This document shows, piece after piece, positions 1-10,281 of a stretch of 64,000 bases of DNA. The stretch is taken from positions 1,116,001 to 1,180,000 of the forward strand of contig OW568863.1 in the NCBI GenBank assembly GCA_938743325.2, given 5' to 3'. The notes below the pieces were generated by a model that searched no databases, was not told the DNA's origin, and saw only the letters and a program-made list of their open reading frames with translations. Source of the stretch: Pycnococcus provasolii. Lineage: Eukaryota; Chlorophyta; Pseudoscourfieldiophyceae; Pseudoscourfieldiales; Pycnococcaceae. Both the position numbers and the translations under genes were made by a program. Each line of letters opens with the position of its first letter. The first letter of the stretch is position 1.

Positions 1-264
1 GTTCCAGTTTTGGTGCTCGTGCGTCATTTGTCCTCCCCAGTAGAAGGCGAACGTCGCGAGTCCGAGGAACACGACGCCCCATAGCTTCTTCGGCCAGCCT
101 GCGACGTAGTAGCACCCATCGCGCGCCGCGACGCTATCCCTGTCGCGCGTGAAGAAGGATCGTTTCGGCCCCCTTTCCTCGTCTTCGAGTTCTCCGTCGA
201 CTTGCGCGGCCACGGTGTCTTCTATGACGCGGTACCGGTTGTAGTTGCGGTGGAAGAAGCGCAT
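1..264 (-). CDS. N-terminal part of an unknown membrane protein (runs off the window)
   Basis: An open frame on the minus strand starts at an ATG (264-262) and stays open to the window edge, giving the first 88 residues. It begins MRFFHRNYNRYRVIEDT. An acidic and then basic stretch follows (EDEERGPKR, about residues 27-35). A probable membrane segment, LWGVVFLGLATFAFYWGG, covers about residues 61-78 and is followed by THEHQNWN at the cut. The frame stays open upstream of this ATG, so the start could be earlier. GC-rich third positions support real coding. I do not recognise the family, and the truncation hides most of the protein. The layout suggests a membrane-anchored protein with a short cytosolic N terminus. 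Confidence 0.5.
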   Translation of the reverse strand, partial: MRFFHRNYNRYRVIEDTVAAQVDGELEDEERGPKRSFFTRDRDSVAARDGCYYVAGWPKKLWGVVFLGLATFAFYWGGQMTHEHQNWN

Positions 265-1088
265 CGTCACGCAGACTGCGCAGACCGCGAGCTGGCTAAG
301 GTGCCGTGGCTGACGTGGTAACTTCGCCGAGCCTTTGCACGCGACACAAGCCAGGCGAGGCGGTCGTCGCGCGCGGTGATGACCAACCTGTGCACGTGGG
401 GCCCGCCGGTCAAAATGGACGCATCCGCCCGGGGACCCGTCGTGGAACTAGTTCTGTGAATAGGAAAAAAGGGGATCCCGCTCTTGCCATCTAGATGGTC
501 GTGCAAAATACAACGGGTGGCCCTTCCGTCTCTCGAGTAACCTTGAGCATAACTTACTTTCCTTACTTATTTCTTGTGCACGTCGCACAGTGTTAAGCAC
601 ATATGGCGCGTCCTTTCGCGCTTCTCTACGCCTAAGTACTCTTAAAAAACGCCGGAGGAGAACTTCGGCGATAAGCTTCCTCAACATTGGCGAAACGTGG
701 AACACAGGGAGATGATTAATAACCTTGTTGAACACCATTCAGCATATTAACCTAGGAGACGAAAGGTTATATCGACTTTGCCATTTTCGACGAGGCGCAC
801 TTCACAGCGGTGAAGTGGACGAACCACACGACAACTCGCCGGGCTGCATCGCACGACTGTTTGGGTCACGATCAAGAACACGGCGTGCTGATTCGTCGCC
901 GCCTCTTCCAGACCGCAACGCCGCGACTCGCTAGCGTGGGGACGGTGGGAGAGAGGGATGACGACGACGAAAAGCTTTCATATCGTTGGAAGAGGCGCAA
1001 GCGGTGGAACTGAAATACTGGTTCATCGCGAAGTTACATACTGTACACGAGTTAACATTACATCACAATTTACACAAAACAAAAGTCA
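265..1088. other. Intergenic region
   Basis: Both flanking genes lie on the minus strand, so this stretch holds the promoter of the partial membrane-protein gene and the 3' end of the DDB1-type gene. Several short frames cross it, the longest 96 codons on the minus strand, but none has a recognisable domain and the codon use looks random. A short 5' exon of the partial gene cannot be excluded. I see no RNA gene. Confidence 0.5.
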
Positions 1089-4000
1089 TCAGGAAGCGTC
1101 GAACAAGCAAGCCTCCACGATCGCGAAGAAGGTGCAAACCTCCTCACGCGCTAAATAGGGCTCCAAAATGCGACGTTGGTCAGACTCGTCAAAGCCGATG
1201 AGAGGCTGCACAAGGTCACATAAGACCGCACCACCGATATCGGGCAGCGCGTCGTGCTCGGTGCCTCGCTTGAAGTGCGGGGGAACAGCCAGGTACGTGC
1301 CAGCGCGCGCGGCGTTCTCGCATGCTTGAATGCCGCGGCGGAGCAAATCACCGTGATGCGTGTCAAGCACACGCACGATGCGAACGATATCCCCGGATGC
1401 CGTGCCAAATACTGCAGCCGCCTCAACAAGGGGCGCGCACAACGGCGACGGCTGTGACGGCGTGGGAGGAGCGCAGACGGCGAATGGCGCGCCGCTGGTA
1501 TCCAAGGATATGCAGGCACATAGGCCGGCGGAACCAATGCGCAGACTCCACGCTGCGCGGAGCGCGGGTGCGTGCGGCGCCGTCCACGTGTCGTCGTCAT
1601 CGTCATCGTCGCCGCCGTCGCCGCCGCAGAGTACAGCATCTTCGCATGGAGCCGCCCGCGCCCATAGCAGCGATCCCGCCGCTGCTCGGCTCGCTGCGGG
1701 GCTTTCAGGTACAAGCAATGAAAGCACGCCACGACGATCCAGTGCAAGAGCGCGAGGCACGCGGCCAGAGGCATCAGGTATCGGTACAAGTGCCGCTGGT
1801 GGACGCCTCTGCGCATCACCGTAGCAGTGAACAAATGCGAGCGCTTCAGGATCCCATGCACGCATGCGCACTCCGCCCGTGAGCTCCGATGCATATATGG
1901 CAGCAGTCTGCGCGTCAACCGCCACGCGGCAAGCCTCGCCCGAAGTGTACGTCGCGGCGAGCAGCTCCGTAATTAGGGACGGCGGAACCGCTGAGGGCTG
2001 CGAAGATTGAGCCGGCTGATCGCGCGCGGGTGCGACGGCAACCATGCCGATGTGCAGGCCCGCAGCCACAACGACCCCGCGTGCTCTGCAGTCAGGAGCA
2101 AATTTGCCTCGCCACGTGCTGCGATCGCCATGAATACCTTCGGGTGCCACAACACCAGCCAGTGAAAAGCGTGCCGGATATGGTGCCGCGGATCGAAACA
2201 CGTGCTCGCATTCTTGTGTGGCAACCATCTCAACATGTCCCCCGCCAAAACATCGTGTCGTATGCGAGTGGCTCACAAGCTGCGGCGCGTTTGCTGGGCT
2301 GTGCCAACGCACCGTGCCGTCCTGCTCGTCGCGTGACAGCGACACCACGCATGCGCGAATGCTCGCGGCGTACTCCGCATCAGTCGTGCGAAGGAAAGAA
2401 GACTGCGTCGGCACATCACGGTCAAATCCTACGAAGAGAGCATCCCACTCAACGTCAGGCGGTGGCTGACCCCAAGATGCGGCGTCCCATCCGAGACTGC
2501 AGGCTGCGCCGACGACATAGCCGGGCACAAGCAGAGGCTCGCCCAGTTCGGCACCTGTAACGGCATCGTACGCGTGCAGTATCGATCGCGGCTGCAGAAG
2601 AGCAGGCGGAGTCACCATGCTATCTTCCACATCCATCTCAGGCTCTTCATATGAGTTGTCGTTTTTGTCGTCCCCCCTTTGCTGCCACTGCTCTTCGTCC
2701 TCCGCATCGGTCACGGGTAGGCGTCCAGCGGGAAAGACGTTGACGTCGGCGTCGCCGTCGGCATCGCCGATCGACATGTCGACATCATCATGGTTGGCGC
2801 CGCCGTCGCCACCACCACCGCCGCCACTTTGGTTGCCTGCACCGGATATGGACGAAAGCAGCGAGAGTGCCTCGCAATCTCCCGTAAATTCACAATCGTC
2901 ATCCGCGTCTAAGCACGACCCGGCGATGATCACGGCCCCGCCAAAGCACGACGTGAGCACCGAACGACGCCTGCCCATGGCTGTTGGCCTGGGCATCGAG
3001 CGAGACGAGCTTGCAGGCATCCTTGGAACATCTGCAATTGCAAGCGACCCGTCATCCTCGCGAACGCATGCGACGCATGATCCAAGATCCTTCGTCGCGG
3101 GAGCATGGCACAAAAGTCGCGCACCCGAAGCTAGGGCAGTGTTGCTCAGCTCAGCACCTAGGCAGCCATGAGTTGGCTTGGCAAGCAGAGGCAAGCCTCC
3201 TCCGAGCACGTACGCGGCATCGCCGTTCGTTGCCGCGGACGCGAAAGTGATTGGCGAGTCGCGATGTGCGGTGACCACGCCGGTTGATGCATCCTTCAAA
3301 TTTGCAAATCGCACGAGATGCCCATCACGCGTGCCGTAGAGTAACGTGCGTGACTTTGGCAGATAGAACAGGTCGTTGGGCACGCCATTCCAATTCAGGC
3401 GACGTACGGGCTGCGCGACGGCGCCGTCGAAATAGTCGACGCGCCAGAATTCCACCGTGGCATCGTGCGTGCCAAGCGCGACGACCTGAGGTCCTTGGGC
3501 TTCTCCTGCATCCAGCCACGTCGCACAAGACACTTCTCGCGAGGCAGCGTCGAAACGGCATAATGTGGATATGTGCTCCGTGTTCGCGTGCAGAACGGCA
3601 ACGCACGCATGGAGAGTGCCGGCGGCAGACACCATGATTCGTGCTGCCGCACTTCGCCCGGTCGTTCGTGTGGTGGCGATGCAAGCGGCGGTGATGGAAT
3701 GAGCGGAGGCGCTCCCAAACACGTCGGAAGCATTTGCACATGTCGTCAATTCGGCTGTGCCTGCACATCTCGGTCGACTTGCGCGCACGCACGTCGAAGT
3801 CACCTGGCACACACCAGCATTGGCACTCCCAATACTGCCGCCTGCGATATTCTCTTCCAAATCCGGACCGCCGTACGCGCCAAACGCCAGCGTGGCTACA
3901 TTCATGTCGAGAGCAAGCGCCACATCGCTGGCATCTCGGAAGCGATCTTCAGACTCGTCGAGACGGACCAGTGCACGACTCTGGTCCGAGGCAAAGGTGA

Positions 4001-5750
4001 CGAGAAGCACCTGCCACGCGTCACCGCTCGCGAACCACATGCGTACGGCTGTCTCGAATCCCTCGGCACGCGCCCAGACGGATGCCGAGGCACTGCCACT
4101 ATCGCAGCACGTACGCCATGGCGGCGGTGCTTCTCCGCACGACGCATCGTCGAGCGTCGAATCGCCGAGCCTATCCTTAGCATCCATCGCGGGCGTGACT
4201 GGCTCAAAGCACGTCCAGCATCGTCGAGGTTGCTCGATAAGCGCCTCGACAGGACCCGAGTTGGCAAGCCACGTCGGTCGATGCACTCGGCGATGGGTCG
4301 TGTGGCAGATCCACCCACCGCATCCGATGTCACCAGCTGCGACAACGCTCTCACGCGATGGCAGGGGCATCAACTGCGTCGCGCGACCGGGAGCAAAGCT
4401 TCTTATGGTGGCAAGTGCAAATCGCAGCGGTCCTTGACTTTTGCATCCCCCCGCGGCGATGCTGACGCATCGGAGCGTTCCATCGGACATTGAAATCAGA
4501 AGTTCAGCTTGCGCAGCATCGTAGCAGGCGCACGTCAGCAGACTTCTGCTTTCACTGTCGTCGTCGTCGTCGTTGTTGTTGTTGTTGTTGTTGTTGTCGT
4601 CGTCGTCGTCTAGCCGGATATCGTCGGTGTCTGGCGGAGCATCAACCTTCGAGGGTGTGGTGAGCCACGCGACATGCATCTCTTCTGCATTTGCGCCGAG
4701 AACCTCGAATGCCACATTCCAAACATTCCAATCAGGAAAGCAAGCGTCCACGGCACCTACGGCGAGCACGGTGGCGGCACCATATGCTCCGAGGAGGATC
4801 AGTTTAGAGGTTGGGCCTGGTGCGCTGTACGGAGGTATGCGTACGAATGTGGTTGGCCAGCGTGGCTGGCTTGCGACGAGCGGCACGGCTTGCGTGGCAA
4901 CAACCTGTCCTGTCTTCGAGTCGCAAGCAAGAACCACCACCACCCAAGTCTCATGCGATACCATGTATGCGGCAGCCACGAGCTGCTGCGCCGTGCCTTC
5001 TCCGTGCGCGACCCACGTCGCACATGCCCACCCATACTGCGAATCGCCCCACGTTGAGCGCGCTTTCTCGTTGTCCACATTGGCGATGGCGACGTCTCCT
5101 CTTGTTGGCAGCATGGCGACGAGCGTTCTATCGTCGCTCACGTGCAAGGTTCTCGGCTGCGCGTGCATCTGCGGCGGTCGTGACGAATTGCAGTATGGGT
5201 CGTGGGGTATCCACTTCGCACGCGTGAAGCGCACACTGTGTGACGACGACGTTTGCTGCATATTGTCGCAGCAATTCCACACGGCGACGCCAGCCTGTGC
5301 GACGTCCGCGCTGGCGGCGTACATGGTTGCAATTGTTGGTTTGTGGTTGTGCGCGACGATGACTGCGTCAACGGGTGCGACGGGTATCGCCTGGTGTGCG
5401 ATGACGTCGTACGTCGCGGTGTTGACTGCGGTGAATGCTGACGACGTGATGATGACGAGAACATCTGCTGCTGCTGCTGCTGCTGCTGAGGAGGAGGAGG
5501 AGGAGGAGGAGGAGGATTGCGACGACGACGAAGACGTCATCATGGCGCGCCACTCGACGCGTGATAGGAGCAGAAGGCGTCGTGGTGGTGCTGGTGCCGC
5601 TGCCGTGTATGCCATGGATGAAGAGACTGCGACGAACGTCTCTGGCGCCGGTCGCCACCTAGGGACCCGAACATCCTCCTGGAATCCACCAGCACGCGCA
5701 GAAGGACACTCCTGAGGCAGCAAAACATCATTAGTAACAGTGTCGTCCAT
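1089..5750 (-). CDS. DDB1/CPSF-A superfamily protein (DDB1, SF3b3, CPSF160 or MMS1 type)
   Basis: The open frame extends to a GTG at 5816, but the first ATG (5750-5748, MDDTVTND) is the likely start, giving 1,553 residues. The protein is beta-propeller-like throughout. Weak matches to the DDB1/RSE1 group include ASREVSCATW followed by VALGTHDATVEFWRV in the middle. The C-terminal CPSF-A region has GTASGDIVRIVRVL, then GGAVLCDLVQPLIGF and RRILEPYL, which parallels the 'GTVNG...IDGDLIE.FL' end of DDB1. Members of this family are scaffolds in CUL4 ubiquitin ligases, the U2 snRNP or the pre-mRNA cleavage complex. Which paralogue this is cannot be told by eye because it is very divergent. It is also longer than DDB1 (about 1,140) through low-complexity insertions: Ser/Ala runs near the N terminus, Asp/Asn runs near 4.6 kb, and acidic and Gly runs near 2.7-2.9 kb. 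Confidence 0.65.
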   Translation of the reverse strand: MDDTVTNDVLLPQECPSARAGGFQEDVRVPRWRPAPETFVAVSSSMAYTAAAPAPPRRLLLLSRVEWRAMMTSSSSSQSSSSSSSSSSAAAAAAADVLVIITSSAFTAVNTATYDVIAHQAIPVAPVDAVIVAHNHKPTIATMYAASADVAQAGVAVWNCCDNMQQTSSSHSVRFTRAKWIPHDPYCNSSRPPQMHAQPRTLHVSDDRTLVAMLPTRGDVAIANVDNEKARSTWGDSQYGWACATWVAHGEGTAQQLVAAAYMVSHETWVVVVLACDSKTGQVVATQAVPLVASQPRWPTTFVRIPPYSAPGPTSKLILLGAYGAATVLAVGAVDACFPDWNVWNVAFEVLGANAEEMHVAWLTTPSKVDAPPDTDDIRLDDDDDNNNNNNNNDDDDDSESRSLLTCACYDAAQAELLISMSDGTLRCVSIAAGGCKSQGPLRFALATIRSFAPGRATQLMPLPSRESVVAAGDIGCGGWICHTTHRRVHRPTWLANSGPVEALIEQPRRCWTCFEPVTPAMDAKDRLGDSTLDDASCGEAPPPWRTCCDSGSASASVWARAEGFETAVRMWFASGDAWQVLLVTFASDQSRALVRLDESEDRFRDASDVALALDMNVATLAFGAYGGPDLEENIAGGSIGSANAGVCQVTSTCVRASRPRCAGTAELTTCANASDVFGSASAHSITAACIATTRTTGRSAAARIMVSAAGTLHACVAVLHANTEHISTLCRFDAASREVSCATWLDAGEAQGPQVVALGTHDATVEFWRVDYFDGAVAQPVRRLNWNGVPNDLFYLPKSRTLLYGTRDGHLVRFANLKDASTGVVTAHRDSPITFASAATNGDAAYVLGGGLPLLAKPTHGCLGAELSNTALASGARLLCHAPATKDLGSCVACVREDDGSLAIADVPRMPASSSRSMPRPTAMGRRRSVLTSCFGGAVIIAGSCLDADDDCEFTGDCEALSLLSSISGAGNQSGGGGGGDGGANHDDVDMSIGDADGDADVNVFPAGRLPVTDAEDEEQWQQRGDDKNDNSYEEPEMDVEDSMVTPPALLQPRSILHAYDAVTGAELGEPLLVPGYVVGAACSLGWDAASWGQPPPDVEWDALFVGFDRDVPTQSSFLRTTDAEYAASIRACVVSLSRDEQDGTVRWHSPANAPQLVSHSHTTRCFGGGHVEMVATQECEHVFRSAAPYPARFSLAGVVAPEGIHGDRSTWRGKFAPDCRARGVVVAAGLHIGMVAVAPARDQPAQSSQPSAVPPSLITELLAATYTSGEACRVAVDAQTAAIYASELTGGVRMRAWDPEALAFVHCYGDAQRRPPAALVPIPDASGRVPRALALDRRGVLSLLVPESPAASRAAAGSLLWARAAPCEDAVLCGGDGGDDDDDDDTWTAPHAPALRAAWSLRIGSAGLCACISLDTSGAPFAVCAPPTPSQPSPLCAPLVEAAAVFGTASGDIVRIVRVLDTHHGDLLRRGIQACENAARAGTYLAVPPHFKRGTEHDALPDIGGAVLCDLVQPLIGFDESDQRRILEPYLAREEVCTFFAIVEACLFDAS

Positions 5751-6113
5751 TCTTCTTCTTTGAAGAGGCAAAACAAGTGACGGGAAGGGAAGATTCGGAA
5801 TGCCCAAAAAATTCACACGAATGAGAAGCAGAAGGGAGGAGGAAACGGTAAAATAACCCGAGAGGTAACCCTAACCCTAATCAATGATGTTAAAACCCTA
5901 ACACAGTACCCGTAAGTCTTCGTGATGATTTCCTTTGTGTTTTTTTCCTGGGAGGTTTACCTTTAAGGGTTTAGGGTTAGGGGGTTACCTTTAGGGGTTT
6001 AGGGTTAGGGGTTTACCTTTCGGGGTTTAGAGGTTTCCTTCCCTCCACCTCATCCCACGCGCCATCCGCACCATCCGCATCATTCGCATTCCGGAACACG
6101 TTTGAACCTCAGG
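5751..6113. promoter_or_regulatory. Divergent promoter with telomere-like repeats
   Basis: This 363-bp spacer separates the divergently transcribed DDB1-type gene and DUF4535 mini-gene. It holds tandem CCCTAA at about 5866-5882, an isolated AACCCTAA near 5893, and a G-rich block at about 5956-6030. The block consists of three imperfect copies of a unit of about 28 bp built on TTTACCTTTAGGG followed by TTTAGGGTTAGGG. Promoter function is inferred from position. Confidence 0.5.
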
Positions 6114-6585
6114 ATGATGCTGACGGCGCTCGATTTGTCTCTGAAGGTCGGAGCGGGCGTCCTCATCGGCGTGTACATCGCGCAGAACTATGGTACGTTT
6201 AAGCTTTGTATGTTCTTGTGTTTCTTTTATACTTTTACTTTTAGTTGGTTAGTTGGTTAGTAGGCTTGCGTGGGTTGGAGTGGGTTTGGAGTGGGTTTAA
6301 ACGGCTGGTTTGACTTGTGTCTTGGATGTGGTTTCCACGTATCACTTTTTGTGTTTTTATGTCTTGGAGAGTCTTTCGTGTTGGTGGGGGAAGGATGGGT
6401 ATTTGGATGTCGTGCTACTCTACTATGTTGTGATTTTATGTACTTCGCGTGAACCAACCACTCACATCCGAAATCTAATCAAACGGCATTTATGTTATGT
6501 AGTCGTGCCTGACGTACGCATGCTCGCACACCGCGCTGTGGACGTCGCCAAGTCACTGGAGCAGAGCCTGAGGAATGGACGGTGA
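6114..6585 (+). CDS. DUF4535 / STMP1-like short mitochondrial membrane protein (one intron)
   Basis: Exon 1 is 6114-6192. A 310-bp intron (6193-6502) begins GTACGT and ends with a CTAAT branch-like motif about 25 bases before TTATGTAG. Exon 2 is 6503-6585. The product is 53 residues. It has a hydrophobic Gly-rich segment (VGAGVLIGVYIAQNY) followed by VVPDVR and an amphipathic tail. The GVYIAQNY..P signature matches the DUF4535 family, which includes human STMP1 (short transmembrane mitochondrial protein 1, GMYLAQNYDIPN). Family members are 40-90 residue inner-mitochondrial-membrane microproteins linked to respiratory complexes. A second ATG at 6117 is an equally good start. The intron is clearly more AT-rich than the exons. 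Confidence 0.8.
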
Positions 6586-6649
6586 ATAAAAATAAAAATA
6601 CAAACCTACAAGTATCTTTTGCTACAAACTCATTTCTGCCTTTTGGTTT

Positions 6650-7711
6650 CTACACAACCGCTGCACCGTCGCGTCTCGCCCAGGCGAGCGCGTAGTGCTT
6701 CTGTAACAAGTTAAACTCTTCCACCTCATCCAAAGGTTCGATGGTACGAACGCGACGCCAGTCCTCTGCATCCATCGCGCGCGATATAGCCGACGCCATG
6801 TCCACGGCATCAAACGAGCGCGAAGACGACCAAGGCGGCCAGCTGTCGTCGCCGTCGCTGCTGTCGCCGGCTTCGTTAACGCACCGACGAAGCCTCTCCG
6901 CGAGTGCCGATGCGCTATTCGCGGCACCCACGGGAGGACAGCCGCGCAGTCTCAAGTTGGTCATCATCTGCTCGCCAAAAGGCCCACCGAGCGTCATTTC
7001 GTACATCAGGATGCGCACTGTGGGAAAGGCGCGTGCGACGGCGGAGACGATGGCATCACCCTGCTCCGTAGGGAGGTATGCAAGGCAGCACTCGGATAGA
7101 AGCAGTGTAGGTCGCGACGTGTCAAGCAGCGGGAGCTCTCCTCGCGTGAGCGCGACGACGAGTGCGTCCGGCGCGCCGTCGGCGGCGAGGTCGACGCACA
7201 CGACGGCGTACTTCTTCGTTCTCAACGGCACGGGCAGTTTCATGTCGACTTCGTGTGGTTCGAGTCCCACGGCGTCTCTGAGATTTTGCGTGCTCGCGAC
7301 GGCTCGCGCGAGCGTGAGGCACGTCTCAGGCAAATCGACGTTGACCCACGTGACATCATCGTTGGCGTTGCACGCCAGAAACGGCAAGGTGTCGAAGCCT
7401 GCACCTAGGCTGATGATTTGCGGCGTTGGCGACGTTGCGAGGAAGGCTTCGAGCGCTCTCCTGACGCACGCGTACCTCGCGTACGTGCCCAGTCGTATGA
7501 GCGGCGCGAAGTCGTCTCTTTGCCGTTGGTGCTTTTGTTTTTGTGACGCCGACCCCCCTTTGAGAAGCACGCTATCAGCTAGTGTGGCTAGGTACGGGTC
7601 CATGGTGGCGGTGATGTACCCTCGCCGACACGCGGACAGCTTGGTGAACAGCGCGTCAACATTGGTGGCTTCGACGGCGTCGTGGTTGCCCTGGCGAGGT
7701 GGCGTCGCCAT
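6650..7711 (-). CDS. LCMT1: Leucine carboxyl methyltransferase, LCMT1 type
   Basis: The 353-residue protein starts at an ATG at 7711 and matches the usual family length. LCMT1 transfers a methyl group from S-adenosylmethionine to the C-terminal leucine carboxylate of the PP2A catalytic subunit, which controls holoenzyme assembly. Family features are visible in order: an N-terminal FTKLSACRRGYITATMDPYL segment; KGGSASQKQKHQRQRDDFAPLIRLGTYAR, of which the RLGTYAR part is typical; the SAM loop ISLGAGFDTLPF (about residues 100-111); an acidic residue after the next strand in VNVDLPE; LLLSECCLAYLP; and the RILMYEM strand. A Ser/Asp-rich loop before the C-terminal domain is the only unusual insertion. 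The gene is transcribed away from the bestrophin-like gene. Confidence 0.9.
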   Translation of the reverse strand: MATPPRQGNHDAVEATNVDALFTKLSACRRGYITATMDPYLATLADSVLLKGGSASQKQKHQRQRDDFAPLIRLGTYARYACVRRALEAFLATSPTPQIISLGAGFDTLPFLACNANDDVTWVNVDLPETCLTLARAVASTQNLRDAVGLEPHEVDMKLPVPLRTKKYAVVCVDLAADGAPDALVVALTRGELPLLDTSRPTLLLSECCLAYLPTEQGDAIVSAVARAFPTVRILMYEMTLGGPFGEQMMTNLRLRGCPPVGAANSASALAERLRRCVNEAGDSSDGDDSWPPWSSSRSFDAVDMASAISRAMDAEDWRRVRTIEPLDEVEEFNLLQKHYALAWARRDGAAVV

Positions 7712-8623
7712 CGCCCAATCGGAGAATTGGAGGAGGGGGAGGGAGGGGTTGGTTCGGAGGGGGGGCGGGAAATTTGGCCGGGCCCTCGTGGACCGAGTTC
7801 CGACCTTCGCTTGAATAGGATACGCCTAAGAACTATGATGGCGACGCGGAGCGCGTCCGGACGTTGTCCCGGTGGAACTGGTGCTGAGATCCGCAGTATA
7901 TCATACCGTCCTCGGGCGGCTCGGTTGAGGTGGTGTGCGGTGTCCTGGCTGGACCCGAGCGTCATGCGCGCTTGTATTCCCGCGCGCGCCTCGCGAATTT
8001 GCGGCACCCCTCGTCTCGCAATCAAAAGCGAACGACGTGGCGCACGTCGCGTCCGCGAGCTCGGTCGCCACCGAGGCGACGGTGTCGGCTTGTGACATGA
8101 GGCATTGATAATATCCTCGCGCCTAGGCGTCGTATTTTGCCTTGGTATCTGCGTCGACGTCAGTGTTCGCGGCGAAGCGGCCGTACTTACCACACCTCGT
8201 GACCCGCACGCTGTGCGCGTGCTCCAGGAAGAACTCGCACCTTGAGGACACCTCGTCCCGCCTACCCCCAATTTCTCACACCAGATTGCGCACACCGGCG
8301 TGCGACACACGCGGCATTTGTGGATCGTGGGTTGACGTAGAGGCCGCCGGGCTCGTGGGCGGCGTGTGCCCTTCCTTTGCTTGTGATCACAGACGGATCC
8401 CCGTACCTTGAAGCAGCCTCTCCTTTCCTTTGAAGCATGCCTTTCCTTTCCTTTCCCGCCCGGCTCTTCTGTCGGTTCGGTTCTTCTCTTCTGCCTACCG
8501 GCGCGGGCCCATCACAAAAAGCGAAGCCATCACTCGCCGATCAATCGCCATCAGCGTCATCGCTCGCAGCTCACCCCGCGCACCGGCCGTCACTTGCATC
8601 ACCGGCCGTCACTTGCCTCCCTC
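7712..8623. other. Divergent intergenic region between LCMT1 and bestrophin-like genes
   Basis: This 912-bp spacer is longer than most here. Open frames that run in from either gene rely on TTG starts and show no domain. A 65-codon minus-strand frame (7901-8098) starting MSQADTVASVATEL has coding-like composition but no recognisable family, so it may be chance or an unrecognised small exon. I see no telomere-like block. Confidence 0.4.
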
Positions 8624-10006
8624 ATGATCGTCTACAACAAGCTCTTCGCGCCCGTCCTGCTCGCGCTCGCGCGGCCCGCGGCGACCGGCCTGCCGCGCGC
8701 CCTTACCACGTCACTGTGCGCGCTCGCCATATTTGCTCTTGTGAAAACGTACTACAAAGACATGTCACGAGACGTCATGCACACGTACCCCTTCCAGCTC
8801 ATCGCGTACGTGGTCGGATTCACCGTCGTATTTCGCGCGAACCAGGCGATTGTCAGGTACATGAACGTTGCTGTGGCGCTAAGCAAGATGCACAGCAAGT
8901 GGGCGGACGCAGCGACAGAACTTCTCTTCCTTGACGCTAGCGGATGCAGCGACTCGGACGACGTACAGGCTGTACACGCCTCCGCTAAGTTTGCCGACGA
9001 CGTCACACACGTCACCTCCGTGCTCTCTGCCGCCGTTCTGCTGAACCTACGCAAGGACAAAGGTAGCAGCCGAGGTGGCGGCGGCGGCGGCGGCGATAGA
9101 TATCGAGTCACGGAAGAAGGCGGAGGTCAGGCCCAACTCGTCGTCACGCCGAACGTCGTTTGTCAGCCACTCGACGGAGACACAGAGCACACCAGGAGAC
9201 ACATACAAGCAGAACAAGCATCACCACTTTTCTTTCCCTCACCTTCCCTATTTCACAACACCAAGTACTCGCAAGCAAGACTCGACACCTACAACGAATC
9301 ACATCCCATCGCCGTACTTGGAACCCTCACGGACGACGAAAGACAAGCACTCGTCGAAGAAGGGCTGAGCAGCGACTGCTCCACCGCAATCATACGTAAC
9401 AAATTGAGCACGCTTTGGACTCGCAGGATCGCAAGGAGGGAAGGCGGAGGGCTTTCAAACATACCGGCACCAATCGTTTCGCGTATACCACAATTCATAA
9501 GCGACGGATTCCTTTGGATGGCGGAGGCCAAGGCTATCGTGGATCAGCCATTCCCATTTCTCATGTCTACGTGTGCTGGCATACTCATTTTTATCTACAC
9601 GGCGATTGCCCCACTCGCCTGCGCCGCTCGCATCGACGAGCCAGCTCTTGGTGCATCCTTAGCGTTCCTGGCAGTGTTCACGATCGCCATTGTGCACGAA
9701 TCAGCGCGCGAGCTTGAGGACCCCACCAGGGTTGCAGAACCCAACGGACTGCCGCTTTGCCGCATGCAGCATGAACTTAATGCCAGGCTCGTTCGTGCAC
9801 GAAGGCAGGCGGCGATGCATCGCGTCGACATGCTGAGCCAATCCTCCAACGAAGTCGACCGCAGTCCCACGAAGTCGAGCGTCGAATCCGCCACTATCAA
9901 GGCTGCAACCACAATTGCAACCGCGACAGCTGCAGCACCCATACCCATTCCTGTGCAGGACGAATACGACGATCTGCGACGATGTGTCACGGTGGTTGTG
10001 CACTAA
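8624..10006 (+). CDS. Bestrophin-like (UPF0187 type) anion channel
   Basis: The frame is open from a TTG at 8408, but the first ATG is at 8624 (MIVYNKLFAP), giving 460 residues. Bestrophin-family channels conduct chloride and other anions; algal and plant members sit in thylakoid or pyrenoid-associated membranes. Visible features are an N-terminal hydrophobic pair, then FQLIAYVVGFTVVFRANQAIVRYMN, whose FR.N.A..RY motif is the family hallmark. Later come a membrane pair around FPFLMSTCAGILIFIYTAIAPLAC and ALGASLAFLAVFTIAIV, and then the conserved acidic HESARELEDP close to the family's E..LEDPF calcium/cytosolic motif. The central region (about residues 145-220) is low-complexity and unlike the family. 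Position alone does not show which membrane the channel sits in. Confidence 0.8.
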   Translation: MIVYNKLFAPVLLALARPAATGLPRALTTSLCALAIFALVKTYYKDMSRDVMHTYPFQLIAYVVGFTVVFRANQAIVRYMNVAVALSKMHSKWADAATELLFLDASGCSDSDDVQAVHASAKFADDVTHVTSVLSAAVLLNLRKDKGSSRGGGGGGGDRYRVTEEGGGQAQLVVTPNVVCQPLDGDTEHTRRHIQAEQASPLFFPSPSLFHNTKYSQARLDTYNESHPIAVLGTLTDDERQALVEEGLSSDCSTAIIRNKLSTLWTRRIARREGGGLSNIPAPIVSRIPQFISDGFLWMAEAKAIVDQPFPFLMSTCAGILIFIYTAIAPLACAARIDEPALGASLAFLAVFTIAIVHESARELEDPTRVAEPNGLPLCRMQHELNARLVRARRQAAMHRVDMLSQSSNEVDRSPTKSSVESATIKAATTIATATAAAPIPIPVQDEYDDLRRCVTVVVH

Positions 10007-10281
10007 GCTGTTAACCGAGGGAAAGTGTGTGAATACCCCACCTACTGTACATTAGCAAAATAAAACTAAAAATAAACACTGAAGTTTTTTATTTACTTTA
10101 TTTCGTAAACATTTACTGTAATACCCTCTATTCCATACCGGGTAGTAAACTCTAGATATGTATGTATGTATATATGCTTATTCCCGCATATAACCCACGA
10201 GAAAACAAAAAGAGACTGTAACGCATTCCTCTTTTGTGTTTTTTCGTTAGAAATAACCATCTCATTTTTTTTGCCGGAATC

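Noticed and set aside
4573-5715. A 380-codon plus-strand frame rich in Ser, Leu and Glu runs
   Set aside because: It is the antisense of low-complexity parts of the DDB1-type gene.
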